Assembly: GCA_017462125.1 (NCBI GenBank)
Contig: JAFTRQ010000194.1
Coordinates: 1 to 58,209, forward strand
Reading direction: 5' to 3'
From: Clostridia bacterium
Lineage (GTDB): Bacteria > Bacillota_A > Clostridia > Oscillospirales > CAG-272
Length of the DNA: 58,209 nucleotides
Position numbers and translations under genes: made by a program. The first letter of the stretch is position 1. Each line of letters begins with the position of its first letter. A model generated the notes under the pieces. The model was given only the letters and a program-made list of their open reading frames with translations, was not told where the DNA came from and made no database searches. Shown in pieces: positions 32,593 to 41,265 of the stretch.

Positions 32593-33888
32593 ATGGACAA
32601 TACACAACAGCAATTATATGATTCTCCCGCCTATAAGCGCTCCAGAGCGGCGTATAAGTGGGAATGTACGTTTGAATATTTCGTAGCGCTTCTGGTTGGA
32701 GATGCCTTTTTGGCGAATCTTCTGACCTATATTGGCTTTTCCGATGCGGCGGCAGGAATTATTTCCTCGTTGATCACGCTGGCATTCCTGTTTCAGCTTG
32801 TGGCGGTTTTCGTCGTCAGAAAGATCACCAATACGAAGCTTGTCGCGATCCTGTTTCATTCGCTCAGTCAGCTTTTCTTTATGTCGCTGTATATCATCCC
32901 CTTTTTGCCGTTCGCTGCAGTGATAAAAAAGCCCTTGGTCGTTGTTTGCGTTCTTTTGGCATACTTCGGAAACTATATGGTGTCAACCCTGATCTTTCGT
33001 TGGGGCAATTCCTACGTGGATCCTAAGAAGAGAGCAAGCTACACGGCGGGCAAGGAGATCCTTTCGCTTCTGACGGGAATGGTCGTATCCTTTGGTATCG
33101 GATATATTATGGATCAGTTCAAGGCGAATGACAACCTTGAGCACGGCTTCATTTTTTCTGCGGTTGCGATCTTTGTTTTCTGTCTTTGTGATTTCATTAC
33201 CTTAATGCTGATCAAAAACGACGTAAAGCCCAAGGTACGGAAGGGCGACGGTATACCTATGTCGGAGGTTCTGAAAAACACTTTGGGAAATAAGAATTTT
33301 CTCAGCGTTGTGGTTCTTATGATCCTTTGGGATGCGTCGAGGTATATTGTGGTTGGCTTTTTGGGTACGTATAAAAACAGCCTGTACGCGTTGAGCGTGG
33401 TGCAGATCATCAACGTGGTCTCTCAGCTCGCCCGTGCCGCGTTTTCGAAGCCTTTTGGTAAGTATACAGCGAAAAGAACCTTTGCCAAGGGCATCGAATT
33501 GGGCCTTGTGATCGCGGCGGTTGCGATGTTTGTCAATATCTTTACCACTCCCTCAACCGCATTTCTGATCATTATCTACTCGATCCTGTATAACGTTTGC
33601 TTGGCAGGCGTATCGGGAAATATCACCAATATCACGTACAGCTACGTTGACAGCCAATATTTCGCCGAGGCTTCTGCTATTAAAAACAGCATAGGCGGTT
33701 TGTTTGGCTTTGCGGCCACCTTGATCGGCGGTAAGATCCTGTCTGCGATTCAGGCAAACGGCAATATGCTGTTCGGTATACCTGTTTACGGACAGCAGGT
33801 GCTCAGCGCCATCTCTTGCGTAATGCTGATAGCAACCGTTTTGTTCACACACTTTGTGGTTGCAAAGCAGAAGGTTATGATTCAATAA
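32593..33888 (+). CDS. MFS-type transporter
   Basis: A 431-residue membrane protein with twelve hydrophobic segments in the pattern of the major facilitator superfamily. The N-terminal 25 residues are polar. Loops contain FRWGNSYVDPKKRASYTAGKE and a basic central loop (KPKVRKGDG). The start follows AGAGGTAATTG. It lies after the nucleoside hydrolase gene with its own promoter and terminator. A base, ribose or sugar substrate is possible from context, but nothing in the sequence fixes it. Confidence 0.82.
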   Translation: MDNTQQQLYDSPAYKRSRAAYKWECTFEYFVALLVGDAFLANLLTYIGFSDAAAGIISSLITLAFLFQLVAVFVVRKITNTKLVAILFHSLSQLFFMSLYIIPFLPFAAVIKKPLVVVCVLLAYFGNYMVSTLIFRWGNSYVDPKKRASYTAGKEILSLLTGMVVSFGIGYIMDQFKANDNLEHGFIFSAVAIFVFCLCDFITLMLIKNDVKPKVRKGDGIPMSEVLKNTLGNKNFLSVVVLMILWDASRYIVVGFLGTYKNSLYALSVVQIINVVSQLARAAFSKPFGKYTAKRTFAKGIELGLVIAAVAMFVNIFTTPSTAFLIIIYSILYNVCLAGVSGNITNITYSYVDSQYFAEASAIKNSIGGLFGFAATLIGGKILSAIQANGNMLFGIPVYGQQVLSAISCVMLIATVLFTHFVVAKQKVMIQ

Positions 33889-33928
33889 CGCAAAAGGCTT
33901 CAGACTACGGTCTGAAGCCTTTTGCGTT
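33887..33928. terminator. Bidirectional terminator overlapping the htrA-type stop codon
   Basis: AACGCAAAAGGCTTCAGAC (33887-33905) with exact complement 33910-33928. The stop codons of the two convergent genes lie at its two edges. Confidence 0.85.
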
Positions 33929-35345
33929 AATTTTTCGCGGTGGCGAGCGTGATTTCTACGGTGCTATAGGTTCCGTCGCGATAAAACGTGACCGTAACGG
34001 TATCACCGCCATAATGCTTGTTTACGATGTCCATGATCTGGTAGATGTTGTAAACTCTGGTGCCGTCTATTTCGGTGATGATGTCGTTTTCCTTCAGCTT
34101 GCTTGCCGCGTCAAAGCCTTCTGTGGTCGCGCTGACGTGAACCCCGCTGACTGCCGCAAAGAAGGTGGTGTCGGGATTCTCCTTGGCATAGGATTCTTCT
34201 ACTTCTCTGATACCGCTTTGGGAGCCGTCGGTGTAGGGCTCGTACCAGGTGTCGGCTTCTACTCCCACTCCCGTAATGCCGAGCAGGGGTCTTCCGCTGG
34301 TTACCGAGGAGACCACGTTATCCGCGCTGCCTGTTTCCACGATGGCTTGGATCAGCTCTACTGCGCCGTCCGAGGGAATCGCAAATCCCATTCCCGCGCT
34401 GTCGGAAAGCTTGAGGGTGATGATTCCCACAACCTCGCCGCGGACGTTGATCAAGGGACCGCCCGAGTTGCCCGGATTGACCGACGCGTCTGTTTGGATC
34501 ACGTACATTTTCTTTTCGAGAATGCCCTCGTCATCGTAGATCTTGATCTCTCTGTCGGCACAGGAGATGATTCCTCGAGTCACGCTCCATCCGAAATCCT
34601 CGCCCTCGGGGGAACCGATGGCGTACACCTGCTCACCCACTCTGCACTCGGAGGATTTTGCAAATACCGCGGCGCGCAGGTCGGTAGCTTTGATCTTCAA
34701 TACGGCAATATCATCGATTTCGGAAAAGCCTACCAGGTCGGCATCGTAGATCTTGTCTGATTCGTAGATGCGCACAGAAATGGTCTTCGCGCCGTTCACA
34801 ACGTGGTAATTGGTCACAATATAGCCGTCGGAAGACAGAATAATACCTGTTCCGACACCGCTGCCCGTAGAGGTCTTGGTGTTGACGATGACCACCGAGC
34901 GCATAACGTCCTCCAGCATATCGGGGCTGGATTCGTAATCCTCGTATTGGACGGAACCGTTTCCGGAAACCAGAATATTGACGTTTCCGTTTCCGACGGT
35001 GTTACCGTTGCCAAGCAAGCCCGTCATAACGGCTACGCTGAAGGCAATCAACAAAAGGACAGAGCATACGGAGAGAAGAGAAGCCGTAACCGTAGTGCGC
35101 GCCTGCCGCTTTTGAAGCTTCAGCTGTTCCTTGAAATATTCGTCGCGGGGCTGTTGCGTTTGGTTGTCGCTATCTTGGGTGTGGCAGACCTTCTCTGTGC
35201 CGTAAGATTCCGTGTCTCGGTCGGGTTCGACAGATGAAGCTTCGTATGAATAGGTTCCGTTCTTTTGCGCGATTGCTTCGCCCTTTTGCCTGATTCGCTC
35301 GCTTTTTTGCTCGATTCGGGCTCTTTTTGTTTGAATTTTATCCAT
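33927..35345 (-). CDS. HtrA/DegP-type trypsin-like serine protease with PDZ domain
   Basis: A 472-residue membrane-anchored protease of the S1C family, which degrades or senses misfolded exported proteins. Residues 1-82 are a charged, probably cytoplasmic tail; 84-112 a membrane anchor; 145-330 the protease domain with His181 (TNYHVV), Asp212 (DDIAVLKI) and Ser294 (NPGNSGGPL); the C-terminal 95 residues a PDZ domain (KLKENDIITEIDG). The ATG at 35345 has ACGGAGAT just upstream, supplied by a family A element; the open frame further upstream runs through that repeat and is not coding. It follows an orphan response regulator on the same strand. Confidence 0.93.
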   Translation of the reverse strand: MDKIQTKRARIEQKSERIRQKGEAIAQKNGTYSYEASSVEPDRDTESYGTEKVCHTQDSDNQTQQPRDEYFKEQLKLQKRQARTTVTASLLSVCSVLLLIAFSVAVMTGLLGNGNTVGNGNVNILVSGNGSVQYEDYESSPDMLEDVMRSVVIVNTKTSTGSGVGTGIILSSDGYIVTNYHVVNGAKTISVRIYESDKIYDADLVGFSEIDDIAVLKIKATDLRAAVFAKSSECRVGEQVYAIGSPEGEDFGWSVTRGIISCADREIKIYDDEGILEKKMYVIQTDASVNPGNSGGPLINVRGEVVGIITLKLSDSAGMGFAIPSDGAVELIQAIVETGSADNVVSSVTSGRPLLGITGVGVEADTWYEPYTDGSQSGIREVEESYAKENPDTTFFAAVSGVHVSATTEGFDAASKLKENDIITEIDGTRVYNIYQIMDIVNKHYGGDTVTVTFYRDGTYSTVEITLATAKN

Positions 35346-35512
35346 AAAAAAATCTCCGTTTCGCCGCTCACGGGAACCCCAAAAGCTCACTTCGGGGAAC
35401 CCCTGTGGCGGCACAAATAGCAATCAATGAATTTTGCCGTGCAGACAAAATCCGTGCGTGAAAAGATGGTTTCACCGATAGTCGGAGGCAACCTTCACGC
35501 TATTCTCCTGCA
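35346..35512 (-). repeat. Family A element, copy 3
   Basis: Read on the minus strand: P1 arms at 35494-35500 and 35456-35462 (GCGTGAA/TTCACGC), P2 at 35444-35453 and 35429-35438 (with G-U pairs), and P3 at 35408-35412 and 35363-35367 carrying an extra inner stem (CCCC/GGGG, GGG/CCC around an AA/AA internal loop). ACGGAGAT then precedes the start at 35345. Confidence 0.8.
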
Positions 35513-35528
35513 TTGGAAAGGTAATAAT

Positions 35529-35559
35529 TGCGCCAACTCAAGAGACAGAGTCGGCGCAG
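35529..35559 (-). terminator. Hairpin after the response regulator gene
   Basis: TGCGCC-ACTC and GAGT-GGCGCA arms with one mismatch on each side. There is no strong T-run, so it may be a partial terminator before the htrA-type gene. Confidence 0.45.
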
Positions 35560-35579
35560 CATAATTTTGATGGTGTGTT

Positions 35580-36269
35580 TTACGAATCTGTAAATTTGTA
35601 GCCAACGCCCCAAACAGTCTTGATCGCCCATTTGTCGGATGCACCCTCCAGCTTTTCACGCAGACGCTTGATGTGTACGTCTACCGTGCGGGAGTCGCCA
35701 AGGTAATCAAATCCCCAAACCTTGTCAAGGAGCTGATCGCGGGTGAACACGCGGTTGTAGTTCGATGCAAGGAAGTAAAGAAGCTCCAGCTCCTTAGGGG
35801 GAATATCCACGCTCTTGCCGCGAAGCTTGAGCTCGTATTTCTGCAGGCTGATCTCGATGTTCTCGAAGCGGATAACCTCGTCATCTGCCTGAGGAACGTG
35901 AGATTGACAACGGCGCAAAACCGCCTTGATTCTTGCGGAGAGCTCCTTGTTGTCAACGGGCTTTACCATATAGTCGTCCGCGCCAAGCTCGAGACCGAGC
36001 ACCTTGTCGAATACGTCTCCCTTGGTGCTGACCATAATAATGGGCTTTGCGCTGTTTTCGCGGATCTCGCGACATACCTGCCAGCCATCCTTCTTGGGAA
36101 TGGTGATGTCAAGGATCACGATATCAGGGTCGTACATTTTGAAGAAGCTGATGCCTTCGGAGCCGTCTGCCGCTACCTTGACGTCATATCCTTCGTTTTC
36201 AAAATATGTTCGGATCGATTCGCTGAGGGCGCTTTCGTCTTCGATCACAAGAATTTTCGCATCCATCAT
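35580..36269 (-). CDS. OmpR/PhoB-family response regulator (orphan)
   Basis: A 229-residue two-component regulator. Residues 1-120 are the receiver with Asp54 in VILDITIPKKDGW as the phosphorylation site, and Lys in MVKPVD. Residues 130-229 are the winged-helix DNA-binding domain (SRTVDVHIKRLREKL, WGVGYKF). The ATG at 36269 follows TTGGAGG. No histidine kinase gene lies next to it, so its partner is elsewhere. The htrA-type gene downstream suggests a link to cell-envelope stress; this is inference from order only. Confidence 0.92.
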   Translation of the reverse strand: MMDAKILVIEDESALSESIRTYFENEGYDVKVAADGSEGISFFKMYDPDIVILDITIPKKDGWQVCREIRENSAKPIIMVSTKGDVFDKVLGLELGADDYMVKPVDNKELSARIKAVLRRCQSHVPQADDEVIRFENIEISLQKYELKLRGKSVDIPPKELELLYFLASNYNRVFTRDQLLDKVWGFDYLGDSRTVDVHIKRLREKLEGASDKWAIKTVWGVGYKFTDS

Positions 36270-36582
36270 ATTGATGTCCTCCAAATTATATTATTCACAA
36301 ATATGAACAAGTACTTTCTTTCGTGTGAAAAATACCGAATTTTACATTCTATGCAAATATTATATCGACAGTTTTGGTAGCCTGTGTGAAAAATGGCTGA
36401 ATTTTGAACGAACTTTGCACAAAAAACACGGTTCGTTAAAGTTAAAGTCACACGAAAATCGAATTAATTTTATTGGTTGTTAATAATTATACCACAAAAA
36501 ATACGATTTGTACAGTATTTTTTAAAAAAATTCGAAGAAATTTTTAATATTTTTGGGTTTATATTTAAATTAAAATTTCCTA

Positions 36583-36611
36583 TTGAAAAATTTGTAAAAA
36601 TGTATTATAAT
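36583..36611 (+). promoter_or_regulatory. Promoter of ychF
   Basis: TTGAAA (36583-36588), 17 bases, TATAAT (36606-36611). The 36270-36663 gap is very AT-rich; apart from this I see only a possible -10 for the response regulator (TATAAT on the minus strand, 36359-36364). Confidence 0.65.
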
Positions 36612-36663
36612 ATACTTATAATCGATAACTATGTGTATTTTTACGGAAAGCAGGTATCAATAA

Positions 36664-37758
36664 ATGAAACTCGGTATTGTAGGACTTCCTAACGTAGGAA
36701 AATCCACACTTTTTAACGCATTGACCAACGCAGGTGCTGAGAGCGCAAATTACCCCTTCTGCACCATCGAGCCCAACGTGGGTGTAGTAACCGTTCCCGA
36801 CAGCCGTCTCGACGTGTTGGCAAAAATGTACGACCCCAAGAAGTATACCCCCGCTATCATTCAGTTCGTTGATATTGCGGGACTTGTTAAGGGCGCATCT
36901 CAGGGCGAGGGTCTTGGTAACAAGTTTCTCTCCAACATTCGTGAGTGCGATGCGATCATTCACGTTGTTCGTTGCTTCGAGGATGACAACATCATTCACG
37001 TCGACGGCTCTGTTGACCCTATGCGTGACCTTGAGACCATCAATATGGAGCTGATCTTCTCGGACATGGAGATGGTAGAGAGAAGAATCGACAGAACCAA
37101 AAAGGCTATGAAGGGCGATAAGACGCTTGCGGGAGAGCTTGCACTGTTTGAGAGGATCTACGCGACCCTTGAAAGCGGTCTTTGCGCAAGAACCATGGAG
37201 CTTAGTGAGGACGAGCTTGCTTGTCTTTACGACACGCCTCTCTTAACAATGAAGCCTGTTATCTACGTTGCCAACGTTTCCGAGGATGACGCAACAGGCG
37301 AGCCTACGTCCAATGAGGCATATATGAAGCTGAAGGCATTTGCCGAGACAGAGAAGAGCGGTGTTATCGCGATCTGCGCAGGCATCGAGGCTGAGATCGC
37401 TGAGCTTGAGGGCGAAGAGAAGCAGATGTTCCTTGAGGATATGGGAATCGAAGAAAGCGGTCTTGACAAGCTGATCAAGGCAAGCTATTCCTTGCTGGGT
37501 CTGATATCCTATCTGACAGCAGGACCCGAGGAGGTTCGCGCATGGACCATTACCCGCGGCACAAAGGCGCCTCAGGCGGCAGGCAAGATCCACAGCGATT
37601 TCGAGCGCGGATTCATTCGTGCCGAGGTTATCGCCTTTGACGATCTGGTCGCTTGCGGCAATATGGTTGCGGCTAAGGAGCAGGGACTTGTTCGCTCCGA
37701 GGGCAAGGAGTACGTCATGAAGGACGGCGACATCGTTCTCTTCAGATTTAACGTATAA
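36664..37758 (+). CDS. ychF: YchF/OLA1-family ATPase/GTPase
   Basis: A 364-residue Obg-superfamily P-loop protein that binds ribosomes and prefers ATP. G1 is GLPNVGKST (7-15), G3 DIAGLVKGAS, and the G4 position reads NVSED instead of NKxD, as in all YchF proteins. A coiled-coil arm follows the G-domain region, and the C-terminal TGS-like domain ends VLFRFNV. Length matches the family (363-365). It has its own promoter and is followed by a family C element, then trmB. Confidence 0.97.
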   Translation: MKLGIVGLPNVGKSTLFNALTNAGAESANYPFCTIEPNVGVVTVPDSRLDVLAKMYDPKKYTPAIIQFVDIAGLVKGASQGEGLGNKFLSNIRECDAIIHVVRCFEDDNIIHVDGSVDPMRDLETINMELIFSDMEMVERRIDRTKKAMKGDKTLAGELALFERIYATLESGLCARTMELSEDELACLYDTPLLTMKPVIYVANVSEDDATGEPTSNEAYMKLKAFAETEKSGVIAICAGIEAEIAELEGEEKQMFLEDMGIEESGLDKLIKASYSLLGLISYLTAGPEEVRAWTITRGTKAPQAAGKIHSDFERGFIRAEVIAFDDLVACGNMVAAKEQGLVRSEGKEYVMKDGDIVLFRFNV

Positions 37759-37769
37759 TTGATAGGATT

Positions 37770-37850
37770 GCGGGGAGAGGGGGAACTTTTGAAAAAGTTC
37801 CTCCCTCTCCCCGCGCCCCTCACCACTTCAAAACTTTCAAAAAAGGATAA
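37770..37850 (+). repeat. Family C element after ychF
   Basis: GCGGGGAGAGGGGGAACTTTT pairs with AAAAGTTCCTCCCTCTCCCCGC, separated by a few bases; then GCCCCTCACCACTTCAAAAC. It begins 12 bases after the ychF stop. Confidence 0.7.
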
Positions 37851-37887
37851 GAACGGACTTGAAGTTCGACAATAATGGAATAATAAT

Positions 37888-38538
37888 ATGAGAATGAGAA
37901 AAAAGAAGCACGGTGAGGAAAGAATTCTTGCCTGTGCGGAGTTATTGATACAGGATCCCACTGTGTTGAAGGATGATGCGATGGCAGCCTTTGCAGATAA
38001 AAGCCGTAAGCTGTGCTTGGAAATCGGTTGCGGAAAGGGAACCTTCGCCGTAAAAATGGCGGAGAAGGATACCGACTGCAATTTTATCGCGATGGAGAGA
38101 GCAAGGGACGTTTGCTGTCTGGCACTTGAAAAGGCGATGGCTTGCAAGGAAATGAGACCTGATAATCTTCGCTTTATTATCGGTGACGCCGATAATCTTG
38201 TGGAGTGGTTTCCCGAGCATTCCGTTGACGTGCTCTATCTGAATTTCAGCGATCCCTGGCCCAAGTCGGGTCACGCGAAAAGGCGCTTGACCCACCGAAA
38301 TTATCTGGCGAGATACAAAAAGATACTGAAGGAGGGCGGTCTGCTTATTTTCAAGACCGACAACGTAGGTCTTTTTGACTTTTCTCTCGAAGAATTTGCC
38401 GAGTTTGGTCTCAAAATCGAATGGATGACCCGTGACCTGCACAACAGCGAGCGCGCAGAGGGCAACGTGATGACCGAGTACGAGAAGAATTTCTCCGAAA
38501 AGGGATTTACCATCAATTCGGCGATAGTTAGGTTTTGA
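37888..38538 (+). CDS. trmB: tRNA (guanine-N7-)-methyltransferase TrmB
   Basis: A 216-residue SAM-dependent enzyme that methylates G46 of tRNA. CLEIGCGKGTF is the SAM-binding loop, IAMERA the following strand end, and NFSDPWPKSGHAKRRLTHRNYL the family signature. Length matches (210-240). The start ATG at 37888 has only a weak ribosome site; an ATG two codons later is also possible. truB follows after one base, so both tRNA genes are one operon. Confidence 0.96.
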   Translation: MRMRKKKHGEERILACAELLIQDPTVLKDDAMAAFADKSRKLCLEIGCGKGTFAVKMAEKDTDCNFIAMERARDVCCLALEKAMACKEMRPDNLRFIIGDADNLVEWFPEHSVDVLYLNFSDPWPKSGHAKRRLTHRNYLARYKKILKEGGLLIFKTDNVGLFDFSLEEFAEFGLKIEWMTRDLHNSERAEGNVMTEYEKNFSEKGFTINSAIVRF

Positions 38539-38539
38539 T

Positions 38540-39463
38540 ATGAAGCATACTGAATTTGATAATCTTCCCGGCGGTGTGTTGGCTGTACATAAGGGCGAAG
38601 GAATGACCTCCCACGACGTAGTCAATAAGGTCAGAAGGCTGTATAACACCAAAAGGGTGGGCCATGCGGGTACGCTTGATCCGTTGGCAACGGGTGTGCT
38701 TGTGGTGCTTGTGGGCAGAGCGGCAAAGGCGTGTGAATACATTTCTTCGGACAGAAAGACGTATAAGGCGACTTTGCGTCTCGGTCTCACCACCGATACA
38801 GAGGATATTACGGGCGAGATGCTGACGCAATCTGACAGTATTCCCGAATTCGAGCAGGTGGCCGCTGTTTGCCGCGACTTTGTTGGAAATATCAAGCAGA
38901 TCCCGCCGATGTATTCGGCACTGAAGGTCAACGGACAGAAGCTTTACGACCTTGCAAGGCAGGGTGTTACTGTCGAGCGCGAGGCCAGAGAGATTACGGT
39001 GTTTTCGCTTGAATGCGAGGCTACGGAGAGTAAGACCGACTACGTTTTGACCGTAAGCTGCAGCGGCGGTACGTATATCCGTACGCTTTGCGCGGACATC
39101 GGGGCAAGGCTTGGTTGCGGCGGCGTGATGGCAACGCTTGAACGGTGTGAGGCTTGCGGCATATCTCTTGATGAATGTTATACTCTGGAGAATCTGGAGG
39201 CCTTGAGCGAGGATGACCGCCAAGGCTTGCTTTTGCAAACCGAGCGGCTTTTTGACGATCTTGAAGCGGTAAAATTGCCCGCGTTTTTTGAAAAGCTCTT
39301 TCGGGACGGTTGCCCGATCTATCAGAAAAAAATTAAGACCGATTTTCCTTCGGGCACCCGTGTGAGGATCTGTTCCGAGGACGGACGTTTCTTTGCTCTT
39401 GGCGAAGTGGTTGAGCGTGAGCAGGGAAGCGCGATCAAGTCGGTGAAGATATTTGAGTTGTAA
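38540..39463 (+). CDS. truB: tRNA pseudouridine(55) synthase TruB
   Basis: A 307-residue synthase that makes the pseudouridine in the T-loop of tRNA. HAGTLDPLATG carries the catalytic Asp47; QIPPMYSALKVNGQKLYDLAR and GTYIRTLCADIG complete the active site. A C-terminal PUA-like region is present. Length matches (290-310). In many Bacillota truB pairs with ribF; here trmB is its partner and a terminator follows directly, so ribF is elsewhere. Confidence 0.97.
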   Translation: MKHTEFDNLPGGVLAVHKGEGMTSHDVVNKVRRLYNTKRVGHAGTLDPLATGVLVVLVGRAAKACEYISSDRKTYKATLRLGLTTDTEDITGEMLTQSDSIPEFEQVAAVCRDFVGNIKQIPPMYSALKVNGQKLYDLARQGVTVEREAREITVFSLECEATESKTDYVLTVSCSGGTYIRTLCADIGARLGCGGVMATLERCEACGISLDECYTLENLEALSEDDRQGLLLQTERLFDDLEAVKLPAFFEKLFRDGCPIYQKKIKTDFPSGTRVRICSEDGRFFALGEVVEREQGSAIKSVKIFEL

Positions 39464-39465
39464 TG

Positions 39466-39493
39466 AAAAAAGAGCCTTTGCAGCTCTTTTTTT
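39466..39493. terminator. Bidirectional terminator after truB
   Basis: AAAAAAGAGC, seven bases, GCTCTTTTTTT. It separates truB from the convergent FAD oxidoreductase. Confidence 0.8.
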
Positions 39494-39502
39494 ATTATAG
39501 TC

Positions 39503-41014
39503 CTAAATTTTGCTGTAAGCAGGGGCGGATTTGCGGTGTCCCTTGCTTGTGGCGGCAAGGGCTTTTTCTTCCGCTTTGTTGATGGCTTCAATCGCAAGCC
39601 TGCCGCCTTCGGCGGCTATCGGAAGCCCTCCCGGGCATTGCTGCCATTGCGTCGCTAAAATGACGTTGGAAAGTCCCGGAATGCGATTGCTGACTCTTTT
39701 CGGCAACGCTTTGGATGGCAGAGCAAAGCTCATAAAGGAGCCTGTTTCCGCGTTTGTATAGCGGCGGTAGGTAGCAGGCGTCCAAACGTCGATGCAGGTC
39801 AGCTTTCCTTCAAGCTGTGGGAGCTTTTCGCTCAAAAGCTTTATAAAGGTGCGCGCAAGCTCCTCTTTTTTTGCCTTGTAGGCCATCGGGTCTCGTTCTC
39901 GAAGCTCGATGAAGCACTTGGCTTCATCCTCATAGCAAAATGTCAGCGTCTGCAGGATCGTTTTGCCTTTTGGCGCGAAGCTGCTTTCGTGAGAAAATTC
40001 CCGTATGACGGCGCAGTCTGTTCCAAGCACCTTGCGGTAGCTTTCGGGGATTTTGAAGGCAAAATCTCCACGAAAAGGGGGAGTGGGGAGGTCGCAGGCT
40101 ATGGCGCATTGATAGCTTGAAAAGCGCTTCAGCCGCGGATTTTCATAAAGTCGCTTAAGCTGCTTGGGCATAGGGAGCTGTAATATCTTTTTAAAGGTGC
40201 TTTCGGGATCGGCGGTCAGTACAATGTAGTCGGCTTCTATAACGGAACCGTCCGCAAAGCGAGCAGAATAGGCTCGGCCTCCCGCGTGATAGATCCTCAC
40301 CGCCTCCTTGCTTGTCAAAAGTGTTCCTCCCAAAGCCGTGAAGCGTGCGGATATGCGCTTTGCCATTTCCAAGGATCCACCCTCGGGAATGCCGCCGTTT
40401 TCTCCGCAAAAGGTGGAGAATATCATTACCAATGCCAACGCACCGAAATCGTTGCCTAAAAGCGAACTGATGAAAAAACGCAATGCGGGATGCGTGAAGC
40501 GCGCGGCGAGCTCGCCCGTGGTCATACTGTAGTATCTCAATAAGGACGGCATCTTCAAAAGCTTCTCTCTTGCGGAAAGACCTTCGTTATGCTCCTTGCC
40601 GCCAACGCCGCAAAGCCTTTCCATAAGCTCAACCGCGATTATAAATGCATCGATCTCTTTTCCGTCTTCAGGCGACAGGCTAAGCATTTCTTGTCTGATC
40701 CTTTGCAGATCCTTGTGGAGAGAAAGCTGTACCCCTTCGTATTCACAGGTGTATAAGCTGTCTCCTTGATAGATCTTCACACTGTCCAAGGCTCCAAGCG
40801 CCTTCCAGATTTTGTAGCCGTCTGCGGCGGGATTGGTTCCCGTCAGCCAATGAATGCAGTTGTCTATGTGATATTCGCCCCTCTGCCATCCCGTCAGATT
40901 GCCGCCCGCAACTGCGTGCTTTTCGCAAACGGTGGCGTGATGCCCACTCAATTGCGCGAAAATACCCGCGCTGAGCCCCGAGACTCCGCCTCCGATAATC
41001 AAAATGTTTGCCAT
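39503..41014 (-). CDS. Phytoene-desaturase-like FAD-dependent oxidoreductase
   Basis: A 503-residue flavoprotein. ILIIGGGVSGLSAGIFA (4-20) is the FAD dinucleotide fold, CEKHAVAGGNLTGWQRGEYHID the following motif of phytoene-desaturase/retinol-saturase relatives, and LATQWQQCPGGLPIAAEGGRLA the C-terminal FAD motif. Homologues are common in gut Clostridia without carotenoid genes, and no crt gene lies nearby, so a lipid or other substrate is more likely than phytoene. It starts with ATG at 41014 following AAAGGAGCAC. It stands alone after a terminator. Confidence 0.85.
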   Translation of the reverse strand: MANILIIGGGVSGLSAGIFAQLSGHHATVCEKHAVAGGNLTGWQRGEYHIDNCIHWLTGTNPAADGYKIWKALGALDSVKIYQGDSLYTCEYEGVQLSLHKDLQRIRQEMLSLSPEDGKEIDAFIIAVELMERLCGVGGKEHNEGLSAREKLLKMPSLLRYYSMTTGELAARFTHPALRFFISSLLGNDFGALALVMIFSTFCGENGGIPEGGSLEMAKRISARFTALGGTLLTSKEAVRIYHAGGRAYSARFADGSVIEADYIVLTADPESTFKKILQLPMPKQLKRLYENPRLKRFSSYQCAIACDLPTPPFRGDFAFKIPESYRKVLGTDCAVIREFSHESSFAPKGKTILQTLTFCYEDEAKCFIELRERDPMAYKAKKEELARTFIKLLSEKLPQLEGKLTCIDVWTPATYRRYTNAETGSFMSFALPSKALPKRVSNRIPGLSNVILATQWQQCPGGLPIAAEGGRLAIEAINKAEEKALAATSKGHRKSAPAYSKI

Positions 41015-41083
41015 AACTTGTGCTCCTTTATCGTGCTTTTTGCTATTGTTGCCCGAAACAGCAGGAAATACGCAAATGCCGCA

Positions 41084-41119
41084 AATAAAAAAGCCAATGC
41101 CTTTATAATAAGCATTGGC
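41084..41119 (-). terminator. Minus-strand terminator
   Basis: GCCAATGC 41093-41100 with GCATTGGC 41112-41119; the A-run at 41083-41092 gives the T-run on the minus strand. It ends transcription from the GH43-like gene. Confidence 0.75.
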
Positions 41120-41174
41120 TCAGTTGATTATAATCATCCAACGATCTTGCCCCACCCTAAAACTGCGAAGCTAT

Positions 41175-41262
41175 TTTAGAGTTTTTGGAGGATATGGGGA
41201 GGTGCAGGAGGGGAAAGGAACCTTTTTTTCAAAAAGGTTCCTTTCCCCCTCCTGCATATATT
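41175..41262 (-). repeat. Family C element after the GH43-like gene
   Basis: Read on the minus strand: GCAGGAGGGGGAAAGGAACC, loop, and its complement ending CTCCTGC, then a CCTCCCC run and TCCAAAAACTC. It begins a few bases after the stop at 41266. Confidence 0.7.
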
Positions 41263-41265
41263 AAC

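Noticed and set aside
35346..35423. Longer start for the HtrA-type protease
   Set aside because: The extension runs through the family A element and lacks a ribosome site of its own.
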